A DNA stretch of 64,000 bases, taken from Wuchereria bancrofti (lineage: Eukaryota > Nematoda > Chromadorea > Rhabditida > Onchocercidae). Made by a program: the position numbers and the translations under genes. Below, one piece after another: positions 53,013-64,000 of this stretch (within the stretch, counting starts at the first letter, position 1; each line of letters opens with the position of its first letter). The notes under the pieces were generated by a model, which worked only from the letters and a program-made list of their open reading frames with translations, did no database searches and had not been told where the DNA came from. The stretch covers positions 1,924,822 through 1,988,821 of the forward strand of contig SSBO01000002.1 of assembly GCA_005281725.1 (NCBI GenBank), read 5' to 3'.

Positions 53013-56000
53013 TCATTTACCGCCTTTTAAGTTTGTCATACCAGCACGCATGACTTCATCAACATGAAGCAAATTGCACGAGACAACACAAGCGGATGCT
53101 AAGCTGTTCTGCTTGACTACAACGTTATCCCAAATACCCTAAAATTTACATATTTCAGTTCCATTAAATAAAAGTCATATAAAAAAGCTTGACTTAGAAA
53201 GAAATTTAGAAACAGCTTCATGAATAATCGTTTTGGATTCATGAAAAAAGTAGCTAGGAATACATGAAGATAATACTACGTAACTTATTAATGAAAATTA
53301 AACGATCGTATTTATCCAGAATTCAAAAGGCAGTTAGTTTCTGTGCAATTTAGCTCTCCCAATTCAAAACTTTCAACTATGAAAAGTTAACGTTACCTTA
53401 GGATTGCATGGTTCGCCTGATATGATGTCTAAGCCAATAGGCATTTTACCCTTGCAAGCAATCCGTTCCTCTATTAGTTTCACTATTGTTTCCTGAGCAT
53501 CAAATCCTGCATTCATTGCTAGCGTCTTCGGAATTATTAATAGTGCATCAGCATAAGCCTAGAATATTGAGAAGATACTGAAAATTACTTCGTTTATTTA
53601 AATCAAATCATCAAAGTACACATTTCTCCTACACGATATTTCAAAAAAAAAAAAAAAAAACACATTTGATAAAATCTTTTCCAGAACCGTAATTTCTACT
53701 TACTTGTACTCCCAACTTTGCTCTGCCTTTCACTTTGTCCACTTCATTCTTCAGCATGCAATATGCACCAATTTCAAAAGCGCCAGCTCCCGGTACAACC
53801 GCTTCTACAGTAAGACAAATATCACATTTTTTGCTGCACTTACAACAAGTTGATGCAGATGAAGGATAAATTATGAAAAAAAAAAATCTAATGTAATGAA
53901 AAGTGATTCAATGATTCAACGAAATACATCTTTTCATTGCAGGCTACAATTATTCATTCAATCCACGATAAAAAATATTTCTTTAATTGCTATTGTTAAA
54001 ATTCCCCTTTAATCTATTCAACGGTTAATATAGCAATTTACGTTAAAAGTAAAAATTAAACTATAAGAATATTTTTGTAAGAACTTACGATCACTGAGTG
54101 CATTGAAAACTGCTCTAAGACCATCATGAAGAGCATCTTTAATTTGTGCAATTGTATGTTTGTTGGGTCCTTTCAACAAAATGGTCACTGATTTTGGGTC
54201 TTTGCAATCTTCAATAAACGTGTACTTCTCTTCACCCTGTAACGTATAATTATGCAAAATTTGGTGACTTCTACTTGAGAATTTCAACTCTTTCATGTGA
54301 AGCAGCATCTCTGTCAAGATTATTGAAAATGAAAAACATGGAAACGAAAAATGCAAAATCACAATAAGTAATGTGAATGTGATAAGTTTAAAACCAGGTA
54401 AAGATAGCAGGATGATGTGAAACTATATAAGAATATAGTTGCCAGAATATTCTAATAATATTATGGATAATAGTGCTCTTTTTACCGCTTCAAAATGTTA
54501 AAAGTGTTACAACTTTCAGTTAAATCAAATATTGCAACTTTCTTATAAACCCTTCCAATTAATCAATATAAAATCTCAAGTGCAGTGAAGATTTCCATGA
54601 ATCAGAATCAGAACGGTTGTGTCACTAATAGTTATCTAAAACTTACTAAAACATGCTCATAAACTGTGCCGGCATATCCAAGAACATCTGGTGTAAGATT
54701 ATCAAGTGAATTCACTGCTTCACCGCCAACTGCCAACTGCAGTCGCTCCATATTACGCCGCTTCGCTCGTCGCAATCCCAGAATACCATTTTTTGCCAAC
54801 AAGTCTAACGATGGTGGATCAATGCCCTACAATTTTGTAGTCTAAATTACACTTATTTCTAACAAGTGTGTTTTGTCCTCAAATTTTTAAAAGGATTAAT
54901 TTTATATTAAATACATCTCAAAGAATATATGTAAGCTGCAGGAAGAAACGAACGAACCTTCTGGTTAATTACTACAAAACCACGTTTTTTCCCATCAGCT
55001 TTTTCTGCCTGATCACACACTTTCTTTTTCAGATCAACAATTTTCTGGACTCTCCGCATTATAAACTCTCTTTCAGCAGCAACAAGCTTTTCTCGTTCAG
55101 ACGCTGTCTTATAGAAAAAACCCGAATTCACTTCACTGAAAATGTTTGAGTTCTCATACTTGGAAGCACTTCGTATTATCTAATATTGATCCCCTTTTGG
55201 TGGTATATCTTCTTCTAAAGAGTAGGCATATTGTTAAGAATGTCAACGAGGAATTTTTCAGCGCTCTGGAAAATATATCTAGTACTTTTTAAATGTACTG
55301 AAACTTATCAACAAACATATACTCTTATAGTATTTCTGTCAGTAAATAGTACGGGAGCTACTGGTAAAGACAATCGAACTAAGTGAGCTAAGTGGGACAG
55401 AGTCTGAAAAATGGTGACAGCAGAAATATCAGTAAAAAATTATGACGTTTTCTCATATTCCAATGAAATGTTGCATGTCAAAATATATGCATTCTTGAGA
55501 TTTTTTGGCATATCAGGATGCCGACCACCATGATCCAAAACTAATCCACGTATCAGTTTAGTATCCATATCGCTTTCATGTTGCATCTCCTGAAAATCAA
55601 GCAACCATTCCTATAATGTGTGCTCATGTAAAAACTAAATGTTAGAAATAGCAAAATGTTAAACTTGATCCAAACAAAAAAACCACACTGAACCATCTTT
55701 CTGTTAGCATGCATCTTATGATAATTCATCATAAACCATAAATTCATTTCCACGTGAAGACTTATACCTGCATTTCAATCATATGTAAATCTGGCTGTAG
55801 ATCATTTCCAATTCGTATTGCTAACACAGCATCCACAACACAGTCCGTTATATGATCAGCCAACTTCTGACTAAGTTTCGTTCGCAGTGAAGTTCGTGCT
55901 ACCTATATAAAATTGCTTTAACTTCTCTTAATACAATGCCGAAAGTAATAGCTCCCTCTGCAAAAGTAGCTAACAAAGGATTTTTTTATGCCCAAAAAAT

Positions 56001-57090
56001 TATTTGCTTGTAAAACCTTTTCCGCAAATGCGAGATAGCAATCACGACTAGGAGATGAAATCAGCCTAACTGGGATAAGGAGTCTACATCCTACAGAAAA
56101 TACGATACCTTTCCCTAGAGACATTTTTTTTTTCTTTCAATTTATTGTCAAGTTCTTTATCACATTATACTATGAAATTTCGCTAAAGTAAGTGATATAG
56201 GATATGTGCTTTACGATTAAAAAAAATCTAAATATTATATTTATCAACAAATACCTCCTTCAGCAGTTCACGGTCCACTTTTGGAGTTTGTTTGAAAGTT
56301 TCCAGAAATTCAAGACTTTTCCTATTCGCATACTCGAAGCCTTCTGTTATCAGTCGTGGATGAACACCCTAAAATAACAAATAATGCTGAAACGTTGATA
56401 TGAGACAAAAAGTAATTTTCGAAATAATAAAACTCTTGTTGCAACAGTTCTTTCATACATACTTCAGAAACATAAAGATCAGCCTGCTTAAGGAGTTCTC
56501 CTATAAAAAGAACAGTGGAAGTGGTGCCATCGCCAGTCACATCATCTTGAGCGGTTGTAGCTTTTGCAATCATTGCAGCTGTTGGATGTTGAATTTGCTA
56601 TAACAAGTAAACATTATTTGCATAAACAAATTAAGAGAAAGCAATTTAAAGCTTCCTTACGAAAATTATTTTAACTGTGTTGTCTATTCACCAAGATAAC
56701 GATAAATACAATCTTAGCTATGAATAACTAACCATTTCATGTAGCAATATATTGCCATCTTTGGTCAATTTGATATCACCTGCGCCAGATACAAGCCTGT
56801 AAAACGTAAAATGATTAATGTCAAAGATAATCATAATCGACTTGAACAAACAATCAGACAGTACAGTCACACATCAAATCTTGATTTTTTTGTTCTCATG
56901 TTTTAACGATTTACTTGTTTTCTTCTTTTTTTTTGAAACGAAATTAAACCAACATTTTCATTGTTCCTTTTGGTCCGAGATTAGTACGCATTACTTCCAT
57001 CAATCCTCTTGCACCACTTATATTCAACTCTAATGCCGCCGCATTACGAGCCAGTTCGGCTTTAGGATTCAAACAAAGAATTGATGCCAT
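53013..57090 (-). CDS. cct-6: chaperonin TRiC/CCT subunit zeta (CCT6)
   Basis: One of eight subunits of the cytosolic group II chaperonin that folds actin and tubulin. Twelve exons in transcript order: 57090-56954, 56796-56733, 56597-56463, 56368-56255, 55902-55768, 55589-55447, 55135-54958, 54826-54647, 54236-54089, 53804-53704, 53558-53397, 53138-53013. Phases close to 540 aa, the family length. Motifs: [20 protein letters not shown] (phosphate loop), GDGTTST at 89-95 with the catalytic Asp90, the zeta-type [16 protein letters not shown] in the apical domain, [27 protein letters not shown] and C-terminal [18 protein letters not shown] and NSGFFYK identify the zeta subunit rather than other CCT paralogues. 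The start [12 protein letters not shown] matches the conserved N-terminus. Divergently arranged with the next gene. Confidence 0.97.
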
Positions 57091-58182
57091 ATTTCACGTC
57101 TATCTGGAGCGAATTTACTTAATAAATTATTGTTCAACCTGCATAAAAGATCGCTGAATAGCACTCATGTTGTAGATAATATAATTCAAGTGTTTCTAGT
57201 AAAATGATGAAATGTAAAGTATCAAAACGAACAACTGTTCCATATAAAAATTAATAACGATAGGAATTTCACACGAGTAAAATTAACAGAAGCTTTCGAT
57301 GAAAAATAAGTTTGAAAAAAAAAGTTTCAAGCAAAGAAAACAAAATTATCATGCATCTAAATCCACAATCTCTTTTATTCTACTCCTGAAAATTGTTTTT
57401 CTAATTCGGCATAAACATATAATAAGTTCAAACTTAAATCTTCATACCTGTATTAAGATCTCCTCCGTTTAATCAGCCTTAAATTAATTCACACGCACCA
57501 CGCGCACCTATCCTACACTCTCAAAGTGAAAAATACACGTGAAGAAATGTCTTAGATATTCTCTAGTCTCATACTAACTGTATGCAACGGACGTGAAATA
57601 CCAATTAAGGAAGTATTTTGTTTATTGGAATGTTTCAGACGATTATCCTAATTGAAATTAATTGTATTTAAATTACTGAATGAGAAATGATAGAATAGCA
57701 CGGCAAATAGAGAGGAATAATATCCTGAAAATTAATCCTAATAATTATTGGAATTATTCCTAATTACTGTTTTTTTTTTTAATTTCTTATATTTCACTCA
57801 AATTATATTCATTGAATATATGCAAATTACTTTTGTATAAGCATTGAAAGAAAAAAATCAGCGATTTATTATTGCGATGAGAATTTTGGATTAAATTAAA
57901 TAGCAATGCAAAGTAATTGCTTGGTTGAATTCAATTTATATTATGCAATATGTCATTGCATTTTGTTTATTAAAATAGAATTTATATTGTAATATGTTTT
58001 TTTCTTATTTTTTTTATATTGTAATATGCGTAGTATTGGCAAGGACTAAAAGTATATTTTAACTAGCATAGGAAAATATGTTAATAGCTACGGAGTAAAT
58101 GTATTTGTCATAGATTTTCTTGTTTTATTTTCAGGATATCTCTTTGTTCTTGATTAATACTAGTATTTGAATACTGAATACA
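57091..58182. promoter_or_regulatory. divergent promoter region of cct-6 and S9 peptidase
   Basis: 1.1 kb between two start codons pointing away from each other, with no exon seen. A spliced-leader-type acceptor (tttattttcag, AG near 58132) lies about 50 bp before the peptidase ATG. A pyrimidine-rich region precedes the cct-6 ATG on the other strand. No specific factor sites are claimed. Confidence 0.5.
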
Positions 58183-61100
58183 ATGAGCCATTCGAAAACA
58201 ATATTAGCGGAATATGGAAGTTGGTGGAGTTCCATCGATACACATATTTTGAGCAGTGGAAATTGTAAAGTGATTTCTGAACTGCAATGTGGTGAAAGTA
58301 AATTTTTAGTTGTTATCATCATGATTAATTACTTGTTTTCTTAATATTACTTAGTTATCCAATTGTTTTAGTAGTAATGCAGATTAAGATTTTCTCATAT
58401 CAGTATGTTTGTATATCAGATACCAGTAAAATTTCCACAAGGATTTTTACAATGATAATTGTCAAGCCATTAAATTAAATCGACTGATTAAGTAGTAGTC
58501 TTATCAGTCTCAAATAATAATGTGTGGCATCATCTTGACTTCACTAAAAAAAATCGAACGTAGTTATTTTATCATATTTAGTGATCAGTCTTTTTTTTAC
58601 TACTAATGAATATTACATACTTTTGAACTATTTATTTCATAAACATGCCATTTTAGACTCAGTATTTTGGTTGGAATCACAATTTCCCACTGGTCGACGA
58701 GCTTTGTTTCAGGCAAAAAAAGATGAAGATGGAATAATCGAATGGACTCCAAAAGATATTAGCGTAAGAAATACAGGTAGTTTATGTTTACTGATTATTT
58801 AGAAAAATTCTGTAAGCGTATAGCCCATGTTTTTAAGAAGAGAATTTAGCTTTATCTTTTATTGCCTGAAGAAGAAAAATCAAGCATTGCTGGTTCTCAA
58901 AAAGTAAACTGACATTATTAGCCTACGATTTCATCAACTTTTAGACGGCATATATTTCCTTCCCAGATAGTTATGTGTAAATTAGTTTAAAGGAAGGAAT
59001 TTTAAGAATTAAATCCGTAATTTACTGTTTTTGTTTTAGTACATGAATACGGTGGTGGTTCATTCATTGTTGTTGATGATGCGCCTTATTATATCACTAT
59101 GGACGGTATATTTAGACAGATTACTGCAGACAGTGAACCCGAGTTGGTTGTTGCTGGTGATTACTCACATCGTTTCGCAGATTTGTGTTATCACAAGGTT
59201 ATGTGTTTCTCGAATGTACTGAAAAAATGGAGATTGATAATGATATCTTAGTATGGCGATATGATTTAGAAGATTTATTTCTTAATAAATCATTATAACT
59301 AACCAATCAGTAATCAATAATAAAATTTAAGGGTGTCTTATATGCTGTTCATGAGGTGCATTCTGGGAATGAAGTCGAAAATATGATCGTGCAAATTGTA
59401 GAAGGTGCCGTTCGACCTATTGTAAGTAACTTTAAGTAAATTTATTTTGTATTTTGCTTGTTCGATATTTAGTATTTTACTTGTTAGCTTGGATTTGTTT
59501 ATCCTGTTTTTACATTTAGAAATTTAAAACCGTACATCAAATCTTAGGTCACTGGTGCAGACTTTTACGCGTTTCCTCGGATAAGTCCTGATGGACAGTG
59601 GTTAACGTGGATGGAATGGGATATGCCAAATATGGTGTGAAATTTTCATTTGGTTTCAAAAATTATTATGGAATCAAAATGCAACATGCATTTGATAACC
59701 ATTAATACACGCATTCGTATATTAATTCGTAAGTGAATATATGTTCGAAATATTCATAAGTGAATCTAAGAAGGCTTACAACCATTCAATGCCTTTTTAA
59801 ACTAGAAATAGAAATTTCAAAAATTTCGAAAAAAAAAATTTAGGAAATTATGCATTTGACCTGTATCAATAAACTAGAAGTTTAGTTGTTCGTGTTTCAC
59901 AGCCATGGGACGAAACAACAGTTGTTATTTCTTCAATTAAAGAAAATGGTGATACTGACGAGCTTTACCGAATTTCGCGTAAAGGTGTCAATTATCATAG
60001 TCCGGAGTGGAGTTCAGCTGGCAATTTGTATTTAATTTCGGATCATACGAATTGGTGGAATGTATACGAGGTTTTTTTTTTTCACCACTGAGTGTATTAA
60101 AAAAACGGAATTTTTTTTTTCGTTCCATAAAATTGTTATGCGTCTTTCTTTCATTATTTTTACTTATATTTGCTACATTGATACTTTTATATTTCTCTCA
60201 AAAAAGCGAACAGATATTCTTACTTGGTCTAATAAAATTGCATTTTTGATGTTAAAGTATCATCCCATTTTTAATTTTGTCTTTTTAGGTCAACTTGGCT
60301 GAACATAAATTGGGCCAAAACTTATTTCCAGTTGATGCTGAAATTGGTGCTCCACTTTGGCAATTTACTGAGCGACATTTTGCTTCAAATAAAATGGGTT
60401 ATTTTTACTTATGTTTGCTACATTGATATCTTTGTAAGTATGACTGTGCGAAATTATTTATGTGAAGTAACCATCATATTACATACATTTCTAATTTAAA
60501 AGTATGTGCATTATTCACATTTTTTGTAATACAAAGTTAGAATGTTTTTATGCACATTGGCAATCTTATAGGAATTTTCATGAACGTTTCCGGAAAATTG
60601 GTATATAAACAATGGAATAAACAAGTTAAGACGATTGATTGCCCGTATTACACAACTTTCAAATGCCTCGCTCTAGACGAAAGTGGTACTGCTTATGCTA
60701 TCGCTTCAGGACCGGCTAAATCTTCATCAGTAATGAGAATTCAGCTGGATACAGAGAAGGTTATTATTACTGCAGCATTAGCTTCAATGTCAGTGGATGA
60801 TATGTATTTTTTTTTTCTTCAATTTCCCTTTTACATTATGAGATATTTAATGTCTTTTTTTGTTTAGTGTTTTAGATTTTGTTTCCTTATTTTGTTTTCT
60901 TTTATGAAGACTTTTCTGATTTGGATCAGGAATTGTTGCTTATGAAGTTAAGTAGTCAAATTCATATTATTCAAATAATAGTCGAATCTTGGTAGTTTCA
61001 TGAGCTTTTTTAGTGGGAAATAAATACACTACTTCTGGTTTTAGCAAACTATAAATATCATATGCAGGTGGATATTCTTCGAGAATCACGACCTTCTAGT

Positions 61101-62903
61101 GATATTGACAAGTATGATATTTCAATACCGGAATCGATGCATTTTCAGTCAGATGGTATTACTGTACAAGCCTGGTTTTATCCACCATTTGTAAGAATTT
61201 TCATTTGTAAGAATTTTTTTTTTAGATCAAAATTGCCTTTGAAAAATTTGGATTATTAGTGGAAAAGTTTAAAATAATGTATTCAGAGCATGAATTTAAA
61301 AAATTCTTTCAATCTGGATCATTTTTATAATGTTGCTTTAAATGATATGACATATTCTGTTATTTTAATTAATATCAGTCTTGGTCAAGATTGTTTGGAA
61401 AAATGCAGTAATGCTTTATCATCAAATTTTGCTAGATTGATATTATTTGAATGGATGACTTCTGATTTTAAAATTAGTCCTTCGAAATTAATCAAGTACA
61501 ACATATAATGAGTTTAAAATCATTCATTCCTGCTTTCATCACTGAATAGTTACAGTCCAAAATATATGCAGCCCCAGAAGGTACTTTGCCACCTGTTGTT
61601 CTAGTCGCACATGGCGGACCTACAGCTTATTCTCCGAACACTCTTGATATGAAAATTCAGTACTTAACTACAAGAGGTTTCGCTGTTTGTGATGTCAACT
61701 ATCGCGGTTCCACTGGTTCGATATTTGATATTTTAAGTCTTAATGTTTTGTTCCGATATAAGAAGTAAGCTGTAACAGCACTTATTAACACTTGAGAATT
61801 CATATAGATACTTAAATACTCGAAAAACAACAGTACATATGTTAGTATTTGAAAATACATACAAATAAGCACTTATTTTAAAGTGATAACATTCCAAATA
61901 ATAACTGTAAATTAATTAAATTCACAGGTTTCGGAACAGTTTTTCGTAATATGCTACGACGTAATTGGGGTATCGTTGACAGAAATGATATGATTAATGC
62001 TGCCAGTTATTTAATTTCCCAAAAACGAGTTGATCCGAAACGATTATGTATTATGGGTAGCTCAGCAGGCGGTTATCTTCTTCTTGCTACTATTTTAAAA
62101 TCTAATTTATTTTCTGCGGCAGCCTCACTTTACGGTGTGAGCGATTTAATTGGTTTGGCGAAAGTGAGTTTGAATTTGGAAACAATCAGAAACAATCAAT
62201 GAATTAATTCGATCTTATTGAATGCAGATTGTTTATATGCATATGATTTAAAAAAAAAAAAAACTTCATTCAGGATACTCATAAATTTGAGCTTGGTTAC
62301 AATGAACAGCTCATTGGAAAGTTTCCGGAAGAGAAAGCTCTTTATGAGCAAAGGTCACCATTAAGTCACCTTGATCAGCTTTCAACACCAGTTGCATTTT
62401 TCCATGGTGAAGAGGATCCTGTAGTACCACTTACGCAAAGTATGCAATTGTATAAGGCACTAAAAATGAAAGGAGTACCCACTTCACTAACTGTTTTCCC
62501 AGGTAATTTTGAAAAGATTATTTGTTGTGGAGAAAGAATTATCTCTTACTCAGCAAAATCGTAAAGTGCTATATGCGAAAAATAATATCTATTTCGCATC
62601 TTTTATGTTACATGCATTTTGTAACCTGGAAATTTGATATGATTTTGAATTGTTCAACTGTTTAAATAATCATTTTAGGTGAAGCTCATGGCTTTAAGGG
62701 ATCTTTTGCGAATGAAGTGACAATGAGTGGTTTCTATTACTTTTTTTCTCGTATGCTGGGCATTAAGCCTTCAGTGGAAAGTCAGGTAATTTCTGCGACA
62801 CTTTTTTCTTCGTGTTATTAATAATCCTGGATTTGTAAGAAAAGATTAATTGCAGATTCAAATTGAGAATTTATCGAAATCACAAAAAGAGAAAAGTCGG
62901 TAA
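58183..62903 (+). CDS. S9-family serine peptidase (acylaminoacyl/dipeptidyl-peptidase-like)
   Basis: Prolyl-oligopeptidase clan enzyme resembling bacterial S9C peptidases and nematode 'dipeptidyl peptidase family' (dpf) proteins. Exons 58183-58297, 58657-58776, 59040-59197, 59332-59421, 59548-59634, 59903-60070, 60289-60397, 60572-60759, 61068-61190, 61556-61715, 61928-62163, 62274-62502, 62679-62785 and 62856-62903 close to 645 aa. The N-terminal beta-propeller has the hallmarks [40 protein letters not shown]. The hydrolase domain has LVAHGGPT (oxyanion region), YRGSTGFG, GSSAGGY with nucleophile Ser485, EEDPVVP with Asp566 and GEAHGF with His598, so the triad is complete. No signal peptide or membrane span, so cytosolic. 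Substrate cannot be told from sequence. Confidence 0.94.
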
Positions 62904-64000
62904 ACAGATAATTTGCTGCTATTTATCAGCTGCAATAATAATTCGTTACATGTTCTATGATATAATAACTAATTAAATATTTGATTTGTTTGCAATTATT
63001 TGTCCACTTTACCACCCGAATATCTGATCATTTTGCAGATACCATTATCCGCATTTAGTCAAACCAATACGATAATTTTGGTAAGACTGAGGACCAGTAA
63101 TTGTCCTATCATAAGAAGATTAATAATAGGACCTTTTGGAATTTTGAAAAAAAAAATTAACACTATATTTACACATAGAGACACACACCCATAAAGAGGG
63201 AAGGAGACAACATACTTTACATTTAACGGAGAAAAGTATATATATGCGATACAATTTCGTACTCATATTAAACTATCATTCAAAATCGAAATAGAATTTA
63301 AAAAATAGTAAAGCGAAAAATACACGTCAAATATGAAGTGAAAAAATAAAATAAAATAACGAAAAAAAGAACGAGAAGAGGAATTAATAACGCAGAAATG
63401 AGAACAGAAAAAAAAATATAATTAAAAAAAAATAGCATAAAGGGCAGATTTCATATGATACTGAATACGGAAAGATATATAAATAAATAAACACTACTTT
63501 AAGCCCTTATCTACAACAAATAATCAAAATAGGAATATCAACAATTTAGCAATGACCTCGACGCATTCCTGAATTATTGTTACGATGTAACCACTTATGT
63601 ACGTTCATATTTTTTAATTTCTAAATTATCTAGTAATGCTCTATCGAGACTATATCTCGATGGTGTAAATGCTAAAAGAAATTCCGTTAGAGTTAAAGGT
63701 CAAGTTAAAGATCAGTTAAAGGTCAATGTTCTACTATAGAATATATGCGCTACTGTGGACTATTTGACAATATCTTCTACATCATTCGCTATAATTAATA
63801 GTTTAATAGCAGACGGAAAGACTGTGAAAAGATGTATCAATGAGACCAAAAGACGGATAATGTAATAAATAAAACTGAAATGGAATGTAAACCTTCAGTC
63901 TCATTACAACTACTAAAATTAAACACCACAAGAAAGAATTCTCCAGGATTCTATAAAAAATATCGCATTCAAAGGAATAATTCTTCCTTGAAGAGATTAT
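62904..64000. other. 3' region of S9 peptidase and window end
   Basis: Purine-rich, AT-rich sequence with no firm gene. A possible minus-strand terminal exon is at 63620-63546, described separately among the findings. Confidence 0.5.

Overview
This window looks like chromosomal DNA of a nematode, most likely a filarial or related spirurid worm. It is very AT-rich. The genes are cut into many short exons with GT-AG introns of about 70-900 bp. Candidate spliced-leader acceptors sit just upstream of several start codons, and the predicted proteins are nematode-like. The species cannot be fixed from sequence alone. No rRNA, tRNA, CRISPR, viral or intact transposon sequence was seen.

Nine protein-coding genes are supported. 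For eight of them every intron phase closes from start codon to stop codon, though the first exon of the lipase is tentative. Left part: a gene-poor 7.9 kb with GA/CT microsatellites, a 187-bp tandem duplication and a GC-rich regulatory-looking island; then actin (+, 7906-9609), the Fe-S DNA helicase FANCJ/BRIP1 = DOG-1 (+, 11192-18732) and SMIM14 (+, 21207-22297). Middle: the SNF2 remodeller SMARCAD1/Fun30 (-, 24592-32032), an unrecognised single-pass membrane protein with a long charged tail (-, 33496 to about 38438), AUP1 (+, 39524-42124) and mitochondrial RBFA (+, 43485-45403). Right part: a 4.5-kb AT-rich gene desert with a long ATT tract, a secreted class-2 lipase (+, 49928-52627), chaperonin subunit CCT6 (-, 53013-57090) and a cytosolic S9-family peptidase (+, 58183-62903).

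The genes do not form one pathway. They are mostly housekeeping: cytoskeleton and its folding (actin and the CCT ring that folds actin), genome maintenance (FANCJ and SMARCAD1, both linked to replication and repair), ER and lipid-droplet membrane biology (SMIM14, AUP1) and mitochondrial ribosome assembly (RBFA). CCT6 and the peptidase are divergent over a 1.1-kb gap. The lipase and CCT6 converge with only 385 bp between stop codons. All exon boundaries were read by hand from splice motifs, frame and family similarity, with no transcript data. No clearly new biological system was found. The best leads are the unknown membrane protein, an orphan exon at 23400-23485, an intronic 42-bp inverted repeat, a lipase with an altered nucleophile elbow, and a divergent actin.
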